Assembly: GCA_032871835.1 (NCBI GenBank)
Contig: CM065301.1
Coordinates: 76,974,069-77,038,068 of the forward strand
Direction of reading: 5' to 3'
Length of the DNA stretch: 64,000 nt
From: Dipteronia dyeriana
Taxonomy: Eukaryota > Streptophyta > Magnoliopsida > Sapindales > Sapindaceae
The notes below the pieces were generated by a model. The model did no database searches, was not told the origin of the DNA, and saw only the letters and a program-made list of their open reading frames with translations. This document shows, piece after piece, positions 34,735 to 46,463 of the stretch (position 1 is the first letter of the stretch; every line of letters starts with the position of its first letter). The translations under genes were made by a program, and so were the position numbers.

Positions 34735-35573
34735 TGTTGTTGAAGCCCATCTTCAAGCCCAATCCAAGTCCAAATGATGAAAAAGAAGTTGAAACTTGTA
34801 GAAACCCAATGGAATTGCTCCCAGCCCAGACCAATCTTCTCACTTGTTTATACGACACCATTTTTTGTGCGCCTTATCAGATTGTTAGTGCTGACTCAAG
34901 ATTCTTGCTTGATTTGACAGTCACTGATTGGCTCTCTGGTTGTGACATGGATCTTATCTGATAAGGTGTATATAAGTGGAATTTATGGTGACAGAACTTA
35001 CTTCTGATTTTCTAGGTTTCATTTTGATTCACTGAAGCAATTTTTCTCTGTAATCTTTTGTGTGTTCTTGGTGTTCATTTAGATTTCTAGGCTTCTCTGT
35101 TGTGAATCTGAGAGAATGATAGAAAATAAAAATAGAGATCAGAGAGTTGCAATTCTGATGATGTAATTTGTAAGCTTTTCTGGGTTGTATCTCAGGTTTT
35201 AGATTGTGTTAGAGTTACGTTGGTTTGAGGGTGTTCTGTTGTGGTTTTTGGGCTCCTTTTTAAGGGCTGAACTTGTGTATTTTCTAGGTTGTAAAGGCTG
35301 TAAGAATACTTTATATAGTGATAGGGTCTCTCCAAAGAGGCTCAACGTGGATGTAGGCCCCCGGTTCTGGGCTGAACCATAATAATTTATGTGTGTGCTG
35401 TTTTCTTATTGTTTTTATTTGTTTTTGATTAATTTTTGTTTCTTTGGTACCTTATATTTTGAATTAATTAATCTTGATTGATTTAAAGTTGGTTTCAGTA
35501 CTTTGTTTGTCATTTCTTGCAAGTGTTTGTGACAGGTTTAGTTGGGATCTTGAGTCGACCAAGATTCCCAACA
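34735..35573 (+). repeat. copia-2 5' LTR
   Basis: 839 bases, TGTTGTTGAAGCCC...TTCCCAACA. It contains a TATA-like ATATAAG at about 34,970 and a TATATAG at about 35,314. Colinear with the 3' LTR. Confidence 0.94.
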
Positions 35574-35730
35574 GTGGTATTAGGTTTAGTGGAACAGTTT
35601 CCTTCGGTGGCAGAGCCTTCGAACTTAGAAGACTTGGCTGGAGAAGAGGACTTTAGCAGTGAATCTACTAGCAGTGCATATGAGGTAAAATTTCCTGACT
35701 AATAATTTTGGAAATTTTAATTACACTGGT

Positions 35731-38700
35731 ATGAGCATGAAATTTGAAATAGATAAGTTTGATGGCAATGTGGATTTCGGGATTTGGTGAAGAAAGGTGA
35801 AAGCCCTTCTCTCCTAACAGAAAATCCTCTGGGCCATTGAAGGTCCAGATAAATTGCCTGACACATTAACTAAAGAACAAAAAGATGACATGTTAGAAAT
35901 GACCTTAGGAACTATAATCCTGAATTTGTCTGATAATGTTCTTAGGGAAGTTAATGATGGATCTACTACCTGTAATATATGGAAGAAATTAGAAAGTCTA
36001 TATCTCACTAAGTCTCTAACTAATAAAATCTATCTTAAGGAAAGACTTTTTAGTTTTAAAATGGACCCAAGCAAGAATCTTGGTCAGAATCTTGATGAAT
36101 TCAAGAAAATGACTATAGAACTTGCTAATGCTGGGGATGATGAAAAACTTAGTGATGAAAATGAAGCTATAATTTTGCTTAACTCTCTTCTTGATTCCTT
36201 TAAAGATGTAAAGGCTGTTATTAAATATGGTAGGACTTCTTTATCTTTAGAAGAGTGTATCTCTGCTTTAAAATCAAAAGACCTAGAACTTAAGATTGAG
36301 AAAAAGGATAGTGGTGAAAACTTGTTTGTTAGGGGAATACAACCTGTAAGAAATGAGAATAATAATCAAAACCCTAATAATAATAATAACAAAGGCAAGA
36401 GTAGAAGTAATACTCCTAATCGAAATAGGTCTTAGTCTAAGAACAAAAATAGTACTAGAAAATGTTACAACTGTGGTAAAGAAGGTCATATTTGAAAATA
36501 TTGTTATGAGTTTAAGAAAAAGAATCAAGAAAAAACACATAGTGATGGTGATGCAACTGTAGCTTATAAGTCTTTTGAGCCTAATGAAGTATTAGCAGTA
36601 ACAACTGAGGATATCAAGTCAGAATGGATTTTAGATTCAGGTTGTTCTTTTCATATGACACCTAGAAAGGATTGAGTTTCAGAATTCAAAGAACTTAGAG
36701 GTAATAGTGTGTTGATGGGTAATAATCAACAATGTCAAGTTGAAGGAATAAGGACTGTAGCTATTAGAATGTATGATGGAATGACTAGGGTCTTTAGGAA
36801 TGTTAGATATGTACCTAATCTAAAAAGAAACTTAATTTCTTTGGGTATATTAGATTAGGATGGTTACTGTTATAAGGCTGAAAAAGGAGTCATAAAAGTA
36901 TCTAGAGGCTCTCTTGTCATCTTGAAAGGTGATAAGAGAAATGGTCTATATGTCTTAAAAGGTGAAACTGTTATTAATGATATTGCTAATGTAACAACTA
37001 AAATTAATAATATTGCATCCTTATAGCATAAGAGACTTGGTCATATGAGTGAGAGAGGTCTAAATGAATTAAGTAAACGGAATTTACTCAATAGGGATAA
37101 GATTAATAATATGGAATTTTGTGAAAACTGTGTCTTAGGAAAAGAACATATGTTGAGTTTTAGTACAGCTCAACATAACACAAAAGAGATCCTTTAATAT
37201 GTACACTCAGATCTTTGGGGGCCCTCAAAGGTCCCAACTCATGGTGAAAATCAGTATTTTCTATCTTTGATAGATGATTTCACTAGAAATGTCTAGGTAT
37301 ACCTACCGAAGTCTAAAGATCAAGCTTTTGAGAGCTTTAAGGCTTGAAAATTGTTAGTTGAGAATCAGACTTCCAAGAAAATCAAGGTACTAAGAACTGA
37401 TAATGGCCTAGAGTTTTGTAAGGATGAATTCAATAAATTCTGCAATGATAATGGCATTGAAAGATATAGAACAGCTAGGTATACTCCCTAACAGAATGAA
37501 ATAGCTGAGAGAATGAATAGAACTATCCTAGATAAGGTTAGGTGTCTGCTAATAAGTTCTAGTTTGAGTAAACAATTATGGGGTGAGGTTGTTATGGCCG
37601 CCACATACTTAATAAATAGATCCCCATCTACTGCTATAGGTTTAAAAACACCAGAAGAAAAATGGACTGATAGACCTCCTAGTCTAAAACATTTAAGGGT
37701 GTTTGGGTGTGCTGCATATGCTCATCAATCGGAAGGAAAATTAGAACTTAGGTCTCCAAGAGGTGTCTTCTTAGGTTATCCTTTAGGTGTTAAGGGTTAT
37801 AGAATTTGGCTTAGGGACCAAAAGGGTTTCAAAACTATCATTAGTAGATATGTTATGTTTGATGAAACAAGAATGCCTTGTAAAGACACTAACTACTCTA
37901 CTGAAACTGTTTTAAATTCTTCTAAGAATGATGATAATAGAAATCAGGTGAAACTTAGCAACCCGTCTCTTGATAATGACTCAACCTCACCTGATCCTAT
38001 TGAGGATCATAGGTCTAATCATTCAGAGATTGATGATCAAGCGGAAGAAAATCAAGAACAGCCACAGGTAAGTGAATCTCTAGTTGATTATGAACTTGTT
38101 AGGGATAGATCTAAAAGGGTTATTCAGCCTAATAGTAAGTTTGCCTATGCTGATATTATTTCTTTTGCTGTGTATACTGGACAAGAATTAGAATCAGCCA
38201 AACCTAGGACTTTTGAAGAGGCTGTTAGTTCTATAGATAGACAGAAATGGCTTAATGCAATGAAAGAAGAAATAGAATCTCTTGATAAAAATGAAACTTG
38301 GCCCATTGTAAAGAAACCTGAAAAACAGAAAATTATTGACTGTAAATGAATTTTTAAGATAAAAGAAGGTTTATGGCAGAATGATCCACATAGATATAAG
38401 GCTTGGTTAGTTGATAAGGGTTTTACTCAAAGAGAAGGTATTGACTATAATAAGATTTTTTCAACTATAGTTAAGTATAAAACTATCAGAATTATGCTTG
38501 CCTTAGTTAGTTTCTATGATTTAAAACTTGAGCAACTAGATGTTAAAACAGCTTTTTTTGCATGGAGATTTAGATGAAACTATTTACATGTCTCAACCGA
38601 ATGGTTTTGAGTCTAAATCTAAACCTTCCCATGTTTGTTTTCTAAAGAAATCCTTTTATGGGCTGAAACAAGCTCCTAGACAACGGTATACGAAATTTGA

Positions 38701-39772
38701 TAATTTCATTACTAGCTTAGGTTTTAATAAGAGTAAGTATGATACATGTTTTTATTTTACTAGTGAAAATGTTCTAAGTTCAATATACTTTCTTTTATAT
38801 GTTGATGATATGTTAATTGCTAGTAAGAGTATGTCTAGGATTAAAGGTTTAAAAGAAAGATTAAAAATAGAATTTGACATGAAGGATTTAGGAAATGCTA
38901 AAAGGATACTAGGAATAGAAATTGTTAGAACTAGAAAAGAGTCAAGGTTGTGTCTTAAACAAGAAAGTTATTTGTTAAAACTAGTGGATAGGTTTTCTAT
39001 GAAGAATTGTAAACCTGTTAATATACCTCTTTCCTCTAGTTTTCAGCTGTCTACTGCTTTATCTCCTAAATCTATTGAAGAGAAAAGATTTATGGAATCC
39101 ATACCATATTCTAGTGTTGTTGGATCTGTTATGTATGCAATGATTAGTACTAGACCAGATTTAGCACAATCTATTAGTGTATTGTGTAGGTATATGGTCA
39201 ATCTAGATAAGGGACATTGGAATGCCATGAAGTGGTTATTGAGATACATTAGTTCAAATACCTCAGTAGGGTTAGTTTATGATTGTGCAAATTATGTTAT
39301 AGATTTAATAGGCTATGTTGATTCTGATTATACTGGTGATAGAGATAAGAGGAGGTCGACATCCTTCTATTTCTTTACTTTTGCTGGCTGCTGTGTAAGT
39401 TGGAAAAGTCAGTTACAACCAGTAGTGACTTTGTCCACTACTGAAGTTGAATATATTGATGTAACTGAGGCTATAAAAGAAGCTATTTGGCTTCAAGGTA
39501 TTCTAGGAGAAATAAAAGTTTTTAATTGTAAAGCTAAAATTTTCACAGATAGTCAAAGTGCTTTACATCTATGTAATCATCATGTTTTTCATGAAATAAC
39601 TAAACATATAGAAGTAAAATACCATTTTATTAGAGATAAAATATCTGAAGGTATTGTTAAGGTGGAAAAGGTATTCACTGAAGAAAATCCAGCAGATATG
39701 GGGAATAAAGTGGTTCCCTATAGCAAGTTTAAACATTGTTTGAATTTGTTGAAATTAGGTGATTATGGTTAG
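35731..39772 (+). pseudogene. copia-2 gag-pol
   Basis: A copia polyprotein of about 1,350 codons. Gag (MSMKFEIDKFDGNVDFG; UBN2-type domain 35,854-36,435), CCHC knuckle (CYNCGKEGHI, 36,463), protease ILDSGCSFHMTPRKD (36,631), GAG-pre-integrase HKRLGHMSERGLNELSK (37,027), integrase core with RTDNGLEF and ERMNRTILDKVRCLL (37,390-37,560), RT with TAFF/LHGDLDETIYM, FYGLKQAPR and an intact YVDDMLIAS (38,800), and RNase H with STTEVEYIDVTEAIKEAIW and DSQSALHLCNHH. In-frame stops: 35,788, 36,433, 36,493, 36,673, 36,856, 37,024, 37,195, 37,294, 37,345, 37,489, 38,347. A 7-T run at about 38,553 shifts the frame by one. Confidence 0.93.
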
Positions 39773-39875
39773 CTTGTCTGTTGTGTTTTGAGCCAAGTAT
39801 GATTTGGAGGGACCTCTGTTGCTATATAGACCTTGCAGTCCTGTTTTTTACTGTAAAGATGGACTAGGTGGAATA

Positions 39876-40713
39876 TGTTGTTGTAGCCCATCTTTAAGCC
39901 CAATCCAAGGTCCAATGATAAAAAAGGAAGTTGAAGCCCGTAGAAGCCTAACGAAATTCTCCCAGCCCAAACCAGTCTTCTCACTTATTTATACGACACG
40001 GTTTTTTATGTGCCTTATCAGATTGTTAGTGCTGACTCAAGATTCTTGCTTGATTTGGCAGTCACTGATTGGCTCTCTGGTTGTGACGTGGATCTTATCT
40101 GATAAGGTGCATATAAGTGGAAGCGATGGAGAGAGAACTTACTTCTGATTTTCCAGGTTTTCGTTTTGATTCATTAAAGCAGTTTTTCTCTGTAATCTTT
40201 TGTGTGTTATTGGTGTTCATCTAGATTTCTAGGCTTCTCTGTTGTGAATCTGATAGAGTGATAGAAGAGAAAAATAGAGATCATAGAGTTACAATTTTGC
40301 TGATGTAATTTGTGAGCTTTTCTAGGTTGTATCTCAGGTTTTAGATTGTGTTAGAGTTGCGCTGGTTTGAGTGTGTTCTGTTATGGTTTCTGGGCTCCTT
40401 TTTGAGGGCTGAATTTGTGTATTTACTGGGTTGTAAAGGCTGTAAGAATACTTTATATAGTGATAGGGTCTCTCCAAAGAAACTCAACGTGGATGTAGGC
40501 CCCAAGTTCTGGGCTGAACCGCGATAATTTGTGTGTCTGCTGTTTTCTTACTGTTTTTATTTGTTTTTCATTATTTTTTTTTCTCTGGTTTCTTATATTT
40601 TGAATCAATTAATCTTGATTGATTTAAAGTTTGTTTCAGTACTTTGTTTGTCATTTCTTGCAAGTGTTTGTGACAAGTTTAGTTGGGATCTTGAGTCGAC
40701 CAAGTTTCCCACA
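39876..40713 (+). repeat. copia-2 3' LTR
   Basis: 838 bases, TGTTGTTGTAGCCC...TTTCCCACA, followed by AGTCT. Confidence 0.94.
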
Positions 40714-40718
40714 AGTCT

Positions 40719-41453
40719 CTACATTGAATTTATTCTTGTTTCTTTTCTCCTTTAGTTAGGCATAGTTCTGTTTCATCATGTTTTGTTTTAACCCTCCATT
40801 TCTTATCACTTACATATATTACTGGAGCTTTTTTTTTTCTTTTCAAAATTAATATTCAAAATAAAAGAAAAGGCTTGAATCCTTGACGTATAGATAAATG
40901 AATGTAGCATCGTAGAAAGTAGTCTGCAAACAATTGAACTGAAAATCCAGCAGGCGGTGAGCTCAGAGTGTGGAATGAATTTCTATAATGTAATTCTTAC
41001 TCTTCATTGACACTAATTGTAACTTATTGCACTTTAATTGGTAGGACGCTCAAATTTTTGACCTCTTACTGTTAATTAACTGGGAGCTTCTCCCTTCCCC
41101 AACCCTTCCTTTGGGAAACCCACTAAACCAACTGGTCCATGGTTTCCTGTTCTTGATTAGACAGTCAAGTTGTAAGTTATTTCCAATCTCTGCTTTTCAT
41201 GAATTGGACAGTTTTGTTTTAACAGAGTGTAAAACATGTAAGTTTCCTTTTTTTTGTTTGAAATTGTTGCATGATTAGCGTGGTATAAAATTGTGCAGGC
41301 AATGTAGTGTTTCATTTATTATATCCTTGCATGAGAATGTTGGTTTCTGTTATCAGAGATCAATTCTCGGATGTATAATATTCAGGTGTCATAATTTTTA
41401 TTCTTAGTTAATTCCAAAAACTCAACCGATGGTGAAGTGGTAAACATGACATT
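40719..41453 (+). other. probable ALY intron between copia-2 and MULE-2
   Basis: No exon recognised. It lies between two insertions within the same host gene, so it is most simply intron. Confidence 0.45.
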
Positions 41454-41462
41454 CTAAACAAA

Positions 41463-41620
41463 GGCTCGAAAAATAAATGGCACTATCACTAGTTTTGGGA
41501 TATCACCAGTTTCGAAAAATAAATGCAATGATAAATTGTGCAAATATCACCAGTTTAGTAATATAATTTTAAAAGGCACCATTTAAGGTAAAGAGACGAG
41601 AATACCCCGATAAAATTGAA
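41463..41620. repeat. MULE-2 left terminal region
   Basis: Contains TTGTGCAAATATCAC (41,536-41,550), shared with the MULE-1 left end, and TAATTTTAAAAGGCACC. The right end read on the other strand has TTGTGATGATGTCAC (57,086-57,100) and TTTAAAAGACAC in the same order, so the ends are old inverted repeats. The outermost bases have diverged. Confidence 0.6.
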
Positions 41621-41929
41621 AAACAGAGAAAGTTTTCGTTTTGTGAGTCTGAGAAAAACAACAGTGAGAAAGAAACCGACGGTGAGGAAATCGACGGTGA
41701 GGAAATCAACAGCTTATTGACCGGAATGGGAATACAGTACATTTTACAGCTATTGACAGAGGTAAGTTCAGTTTGTTTTATTTATCGATTTGTTGTTCAT
41801 AACTTATCATTGCATTTTAGACTTGTTCTGTTGATTGAAATTGTAGATTAGGGTTGACACTTATTGTGGTTTTGATTTGAGTTTGAAATGAGGTTCAATA
41901 TTCTGGTATCGAGCATTTTTTTTATAATT

Positions 41930-42785
41930 AAAATAAATCAGGAATATTTCAAGCGATATCGAGGAAATTTTTTAGAACGATTCGAGAAATTTTATAATTC
42001 GATCGAGCTTATTTCTCAAAGGGTCGAGAACATTTTAAAAGCATCGAGAATATTTTTAAAGGATCGAGAAATTGTTTGGAACAATTGAGAATATTTTCCT
42101 AACGATCGAGAATGTTTTTTAAAGTGATCGAGCTTTTGTTAAATGATCGAGAATATTTTTCAAAGAATCGAAAGGTTTTTAAAAGTATCGAGACTATTTT
42201 CAAAGGAACGAGAATTTTTTGAAACGATCGAGAATGTTTTTGAAAGGGTCGAGATTTTTTAAAATGATCGAGAAGAATTTTCAAAGAATCGAGAGGTTTT
42301 TCAAAGGATCGACACAATTTTCAAAGGATCGAGAATTTTTTCCAACGATCGAGAATGTTTTTGAAAGGGTCGAGATTTTTTAAAATGATCGAGAAGATTT
42401 TTCAAAGAATCGAGAGGTTTTTCAAAGGATCGAGAATTTTTTAAAACGATCGAGAATGTTTTTCAAAGGGTCAAGATTTTTTTAAATGATCGAGAAGAAT
42501 TTTCAATGAATCGAGAGGTTTTTCAAAGGATCTAAAGGTTTTTCAAAGGATCGATAATTTTTTTAAATGATTGAGAATGTTTTTCAAAGGGTCGATATTT
42601 TTTAAAATGATCGAGAAGATTTTTCAAAGGATCGAGAGGTTTTTCAAAGGATCGAGACTATTTCTAAAGGATCGAGACTATTTCTAAAGGATCGAGAACT
42701 TTTTCAAAGGATCGAAAACTTTTTCAAACGATCGAGAATATTTTCAAAGTATCGAGAATTTGTTTCAAACGATCGTGAATATTTT
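41930..42785. repeat. subterminal GATCGAGAA array, left side of MULE-2
   Basis: About 38 units of roughly 20-25 bases, consensus near AAAGGATCGAGAATTTTTTC, with some higher-order repeats of 60-100 bases. It lies upstream of the DUF1985-Ulp1 gene. Confidence 0.9.
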
Positions 42786-42831
42786 CTATTTTTTTTGCAG
42801 TTTACTGATGTATTGGTCTGTGACATTGCAG

Positions 42832-45800
42832 ATGACGATCAGGTTGAAGGAATTGCTTAAAACTCCAGAGGGAGATTAGTTCAAGGGTAAATTGACCCAA
42901 CACGATCATTTTGAAGCCCTCACTCTATAGATGATGCATTTAACCGGGCCCCTAATGAGTTTGCTGTTGAGGATCGACGTCGGTTTATGGCCTCATGTTT
43001 TGGGCATTTCATGTCGAAGCACCGGGAGCTGAAGTTTTCGGGTGGTGTTATTCATTAGCTGCTGTTGCAGGAGTTGGGCCATGATGGGCCGACAGATGAG
43101 ATGCGGTTCTTGTTAGGGAACCATGTGGTCAGGTTTTCGAAGGTGGAATTTAACCTCATCACCGGATTATGTTTTGGAGTCGTACCGGACACGAGTATGT
43201 ATGTTGCAGTTGAGAATGGCATACATCAACGGTACTTTCCTAGACATGATGAGGTATCGTTGGATGACTTGAGGGTTGTTCTTACCCGTAGAGAGTTTCA
43301 ACAGGCGTACGATACTGTGAAATTGTGCCTCGTTTACATATTGAACTCGATATTGATAGGGGTGGACGAGGGATTGAAGATTCCAGTTTGGCAGTTTCGG
43401 TTGGTAGAGGACCTCAATGCCTTCGATGAGTTCCTGTGGGGTGCCCATGTCTATAGGCATTCTATATTTTCAATCAAACATGCATTACCGCGACGTCATG
43501 AGGAGAGATGCCAGTAGTCACATGGAGATGTTGGACATTCCGTGGAGGGGTACAACATATACGGTCTATCACACGCTCTTTTGGTAAGAAATTTGATTTC
43601 CAACATGTACATTAAATTTCTAATCCAAAATTGTTTTTGATTATAACTGTACTTATCTTTGATGCAGATATTTGCTTTCGAGGTGATCCCCCAACTGGGC
43701 ATCGATTTCGGGACTCGAAGGGTTACAAATCTTTCACCTCGAATGTTGAAGTGGGAGTTGACCAAACAACCTAGAGGGAAGAAGCTGGATAAGATTTATA
43801 GTGCTAGGGTAATTATTTTATTTGTTAATCGTATCATTATATTACTTACTATAAGTAACAATGACATTCATCTAACTACGCTTTCAGATGTCTGCGAGGA
43901 CAGAAATCGTGCCCACAGCAGTTGAGGCGGTGGCACCGTACTTCATAGGCCTAAGTGAGGGGGGGGGGGGGGGGGGGGGGAAGACTGTATGTGCAGGACG
44001 ACAGGGTTCACCTTCCTACTGTCCCTGATCTGATTACAAGTGCAGTTCATCCCAAGGAGGAATGTGGGGGTCCGACTACAAGTGCAGGTCCAGATTTCAG
44101 TTGCATGGACACTGGTGGATCTGAGTCGTCTCCTCGGTGAGTGAGGCGTAGAAAGGTTTGGTTTACCACCCCAGGAACTGGTGCCGATACAGGGGATTCC
44201 CGTGCAGGCATTTGACTTGATGGGGAGGTAAGTTGAGATGGTAGTTTTGTTTTTATTAACAAGATCTATTGATTGTTTTAGTATTAACAATGTTACATGA
44301 TTTCAGACCCGTTTAGAACATCAGTTGAACGAGTTACGTGAAGCTTTCCGAAAGAGTGAGGATGATAGATAACAACAGCACCGGAAGTTGCTGGATTTGA
44401 TCCGGAAGAGCGAGGAGGATCGACAACAACAACATAAGGAGTTGCTTGTATTGATCGAAGGTCTTCAGGGCTTCAGGCCGCATATGTATGAGCATACAGA
44501 GGATTCACATACCGGAGGGGTAGTTCTGGAGAGAGGGGCTCAATCTCCCCCTCCCACTCCCCCTCCCCCTCCCCCTCCACCTCCACCTCCACCTTCGAGT
44601 GAGCAGCCTGCCCCTCATCCCCCTCGGAGTGAGGAGCATGCTCTCTCTCCACCTCCTTTCGAGCAGCAGGATTCCCCTCCCTCATCCTCATATCAGCACA
44701 CCCCGACGGGGGGAGTTTGACAGCAGAGACGTGTAATGAAGCGTGGTTGGCAGTTGCTTAGCCCCTACACAGATCCATGCCGACCTAAGAGGGTGAGGGT
44801 AATACTAGTGGGACCTGACCAAGTATTTAATCCCCAAGGACTGGTGGACGGTGACCAGTTGAAGGCTTACCGAGCCTTCAAGAAGAACGTAAACGGGGAA
44901 CTGAAAGTAAATTTCTTTGTTATTTAAGTGGCAATTTTTCTTCTAATGCATTATATAAATGTGTAGCTGATGGAACATTAATATAGACGTGATGTTGATT
45001 TGCTGGAGCCGATTGATGTGGCATGGTTCCATCGGTTGCAGACCAACTTCATAGATGTTGATGATGAGGTACGTGGGACCGTAAATTCTGTTTATAGTAT
45101 TTGTTTTAGATGTGTAAGCCTTTTAACATATCTTTACGTGTTTATATTCTCAGCATATGGACGCGTAACTCCATATTCTTTGGAAGTGTCAATGGGCTTT
45201 TCCGAATGTGTACAGTTAGATGGTCAACATATTGGACTCACAATTTTTTGTAAGTAATAAAATTAGTAATGATTACGCATGCTTGTAGATTTGTATGGAA
45301 AACATTAATAACTTTAAGTTTGTGTTTCTACAGTCCTTTCTGGAGCACCAGTACAGGAAAATGATGCCTCTTGATTCTCGCGGGTAGATCACCCCGAGAC
45401 GTTGGAATGTTTTGAGGTCTTGGTGGAAGGAATGACCTTACGATGGTGCTTGGGGGTGCCCCGATTGGATGCCGTCTGTGGCATGAGGTTGACATTGTAA
45501 GTGTTACTTTACATGGTTTGCAATTGTATACATAAATGTCTTTGTACATCCTGATACCGTGCAACATTGGGCGGCAACATTGTTTACTAGTGACTGTGGA
45601 CCTCACATGCGGGAAGATGTTCATAGTTGACCCCTAGAGACGAGAGGTCCCAGCTCATATCCGGAAGCAGCAGATATCCCCGTTGAGCTACTTTGTGCCC
45701 TCGATGTTGCATCAGGCTGGATTTCATTCTGTACGACCGACTGGACTTCAGAAATTTGAGAAGACAAGTAAGCCCTTTGATGTCAACGTCGTGTAGGAAA

Positions 45801-46052
45801 AACATGTCCCCCAGCAGAAGAAATCGTAAGACATTTCGTAATAGTAACTTTAAGATTGTATTACTATAAACCTAATGTTTTATTAACGCTTGTTAATGTT
45901 TCCAACAGCAGGGGTAACTGTTGTCCCCACACGTTGATAATGATCGAGTACTTATGGCAGACATAAAGGATTTCGATTGGTCGGAAGACGATATGGGGAT
46001 CATTCGGGAGAATATGGCCGTTGAAATATTTACAAATTCCCGGCCCGTTTAG
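42832..46052 (+). pseudogene. DUF1985 plus Ulp1/C48 SUMO-protease-like gene, copy 2
   Basis: Starts MTIRLKELLKTPEGD directly after a TTGCAG acceptor, as in MULE-1. The DUF1985 region at 43,065-43,517 includes GHDGPTDEMRFLLGNHVVRF and SKVEFNLITGLCFGV, then VPVWQFRLVEDLNAFDEF-type sequence. The next exon (43,672-43,810) has FEVIPQLGIDFGTRRVTNLS and WELTKQPRGKKL. A glutamine-rich, coiled-coil-like part (44,388-44,470), a proline tract (about 44,550-44,600) and KRGWQLLSPYTDPCRPKR (44,736) follow. The protease end has DVAWFHRLQTNFIDVDDE, QHWAATLFTS (about 45,560, catalytic His context), QAGFHSVRPTGLQKFEKTSK and GNCCPHTLIMIEY (about 45,910, catalytic Cys context), ending VEIFTNSRPV. Several stops (42,877 and others) make it a pseudogene. 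Confidence 0.78.
43959..43980. repeat. poly-G tract
   Basis: 22 consecutive G in the MULE-2 Ulp1-like gene. A tract this long may be miscounted in the assembly. Confidence 0.9.
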
Positions 46053-46074
46053 ATTTATATAGTTATTCATTTGT

Positions 46075-46316
46075 ATATGTACCAATTCTTTTGTATATGT
46101 ACCAATTATTTTGTATATTTACAAATTCTTTTGTATATGTACCAATTGTTTTGTATATTTACCAATTCTTTTGTATATATCCCAATTCTTTTGTATATTT
46201 ACCAATTCTTTTGTATATATCCCAATTCTTTTGTATATGTACCAATTATTTTGTATATTTACAAATTCTTTTGTATATTTACCAATTCTTTTGTATAAAA
46301 ATGTTTACATTTGTAT
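46075..46316. repeat. 20-bp tandem repeat after the MULE-2 Ulp1-like gene
   Basis: About 12 units with consensus near TTTGTATATNTACCAATTCT. Because 20 is not a multiple of 3, all three forward frames stay open and give related Tyr/Phe/Ile/Leu-rich 20-residue repeats. I read this as non-coding repeat between the two convergent genes. Confidence 0.92.
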
Positions 46317-46411
46317 ATATACAAATCATATTTAAATACAATTGCATTTTAGTTAATGAACAAGTCATACGAGTTCAAATTATCACAATGTCATCATAAT
46401 AGCGCCTCAAA

Positions 46412-46463
46412 TCATTCCACGGTGGAGTCTTTAGTAGGGCACGTCTGTCTTTTATGACCAACT
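46412..46463 (-). pseudogene. mudrA-like: MURA copy 2, C-terminal end beyond copia-3
   Basis: On the - strand this encodes VGHKRQTCPTKDSTVE then a stop (46,412-46,414). It is the last half of the second zinc knuckle and matches the MURA-1 end (VGHNKQTCPKKDEIVEE). It continues from 53,437 once copia-3 and one copy of its 5-bp duplication are discounted. Confidence 0.85.

Larger units (their letters stand above)
34735..40713 (+). mobile_element. copia-2: Ty1/copia LTR retrotransposon, best preserved in the window
   Basis: LTRs 34,735-35,573 and 39,876-40,713 with AGTCT on both sides (34,730-34,734 and 40,714-40,718). A tRNA-Met-type primer-binding site (TGGTATTAGG) starts at 35,575. The whole gag-pol lies in one frame from 35,731 to about 38,557, with eleven stops and a single 1-base insertion, then open to 39,772. 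This is the least scrambled element here. Confidence 0.95.

Noticed and set aside
35474..35702. Open frames across the copia-2 5' LTR end
   Set aside because: They cross the LTR and primer-binding site and have no family resemblance.
44473..44691. Glu/Gly-rich frame antisense to the proline tract
   Set aside because: Antisense shadow of a low-complexity CCTCC repeat in the Ulp1-like gene.
46071..46399. Three overlapping open frames encoding Tyr/Phe-rich repeat peptides
   Set aside because: They come from the 20-bp tandem repeat, which keeps all forward frames open. No start context, domain or homologous protein.
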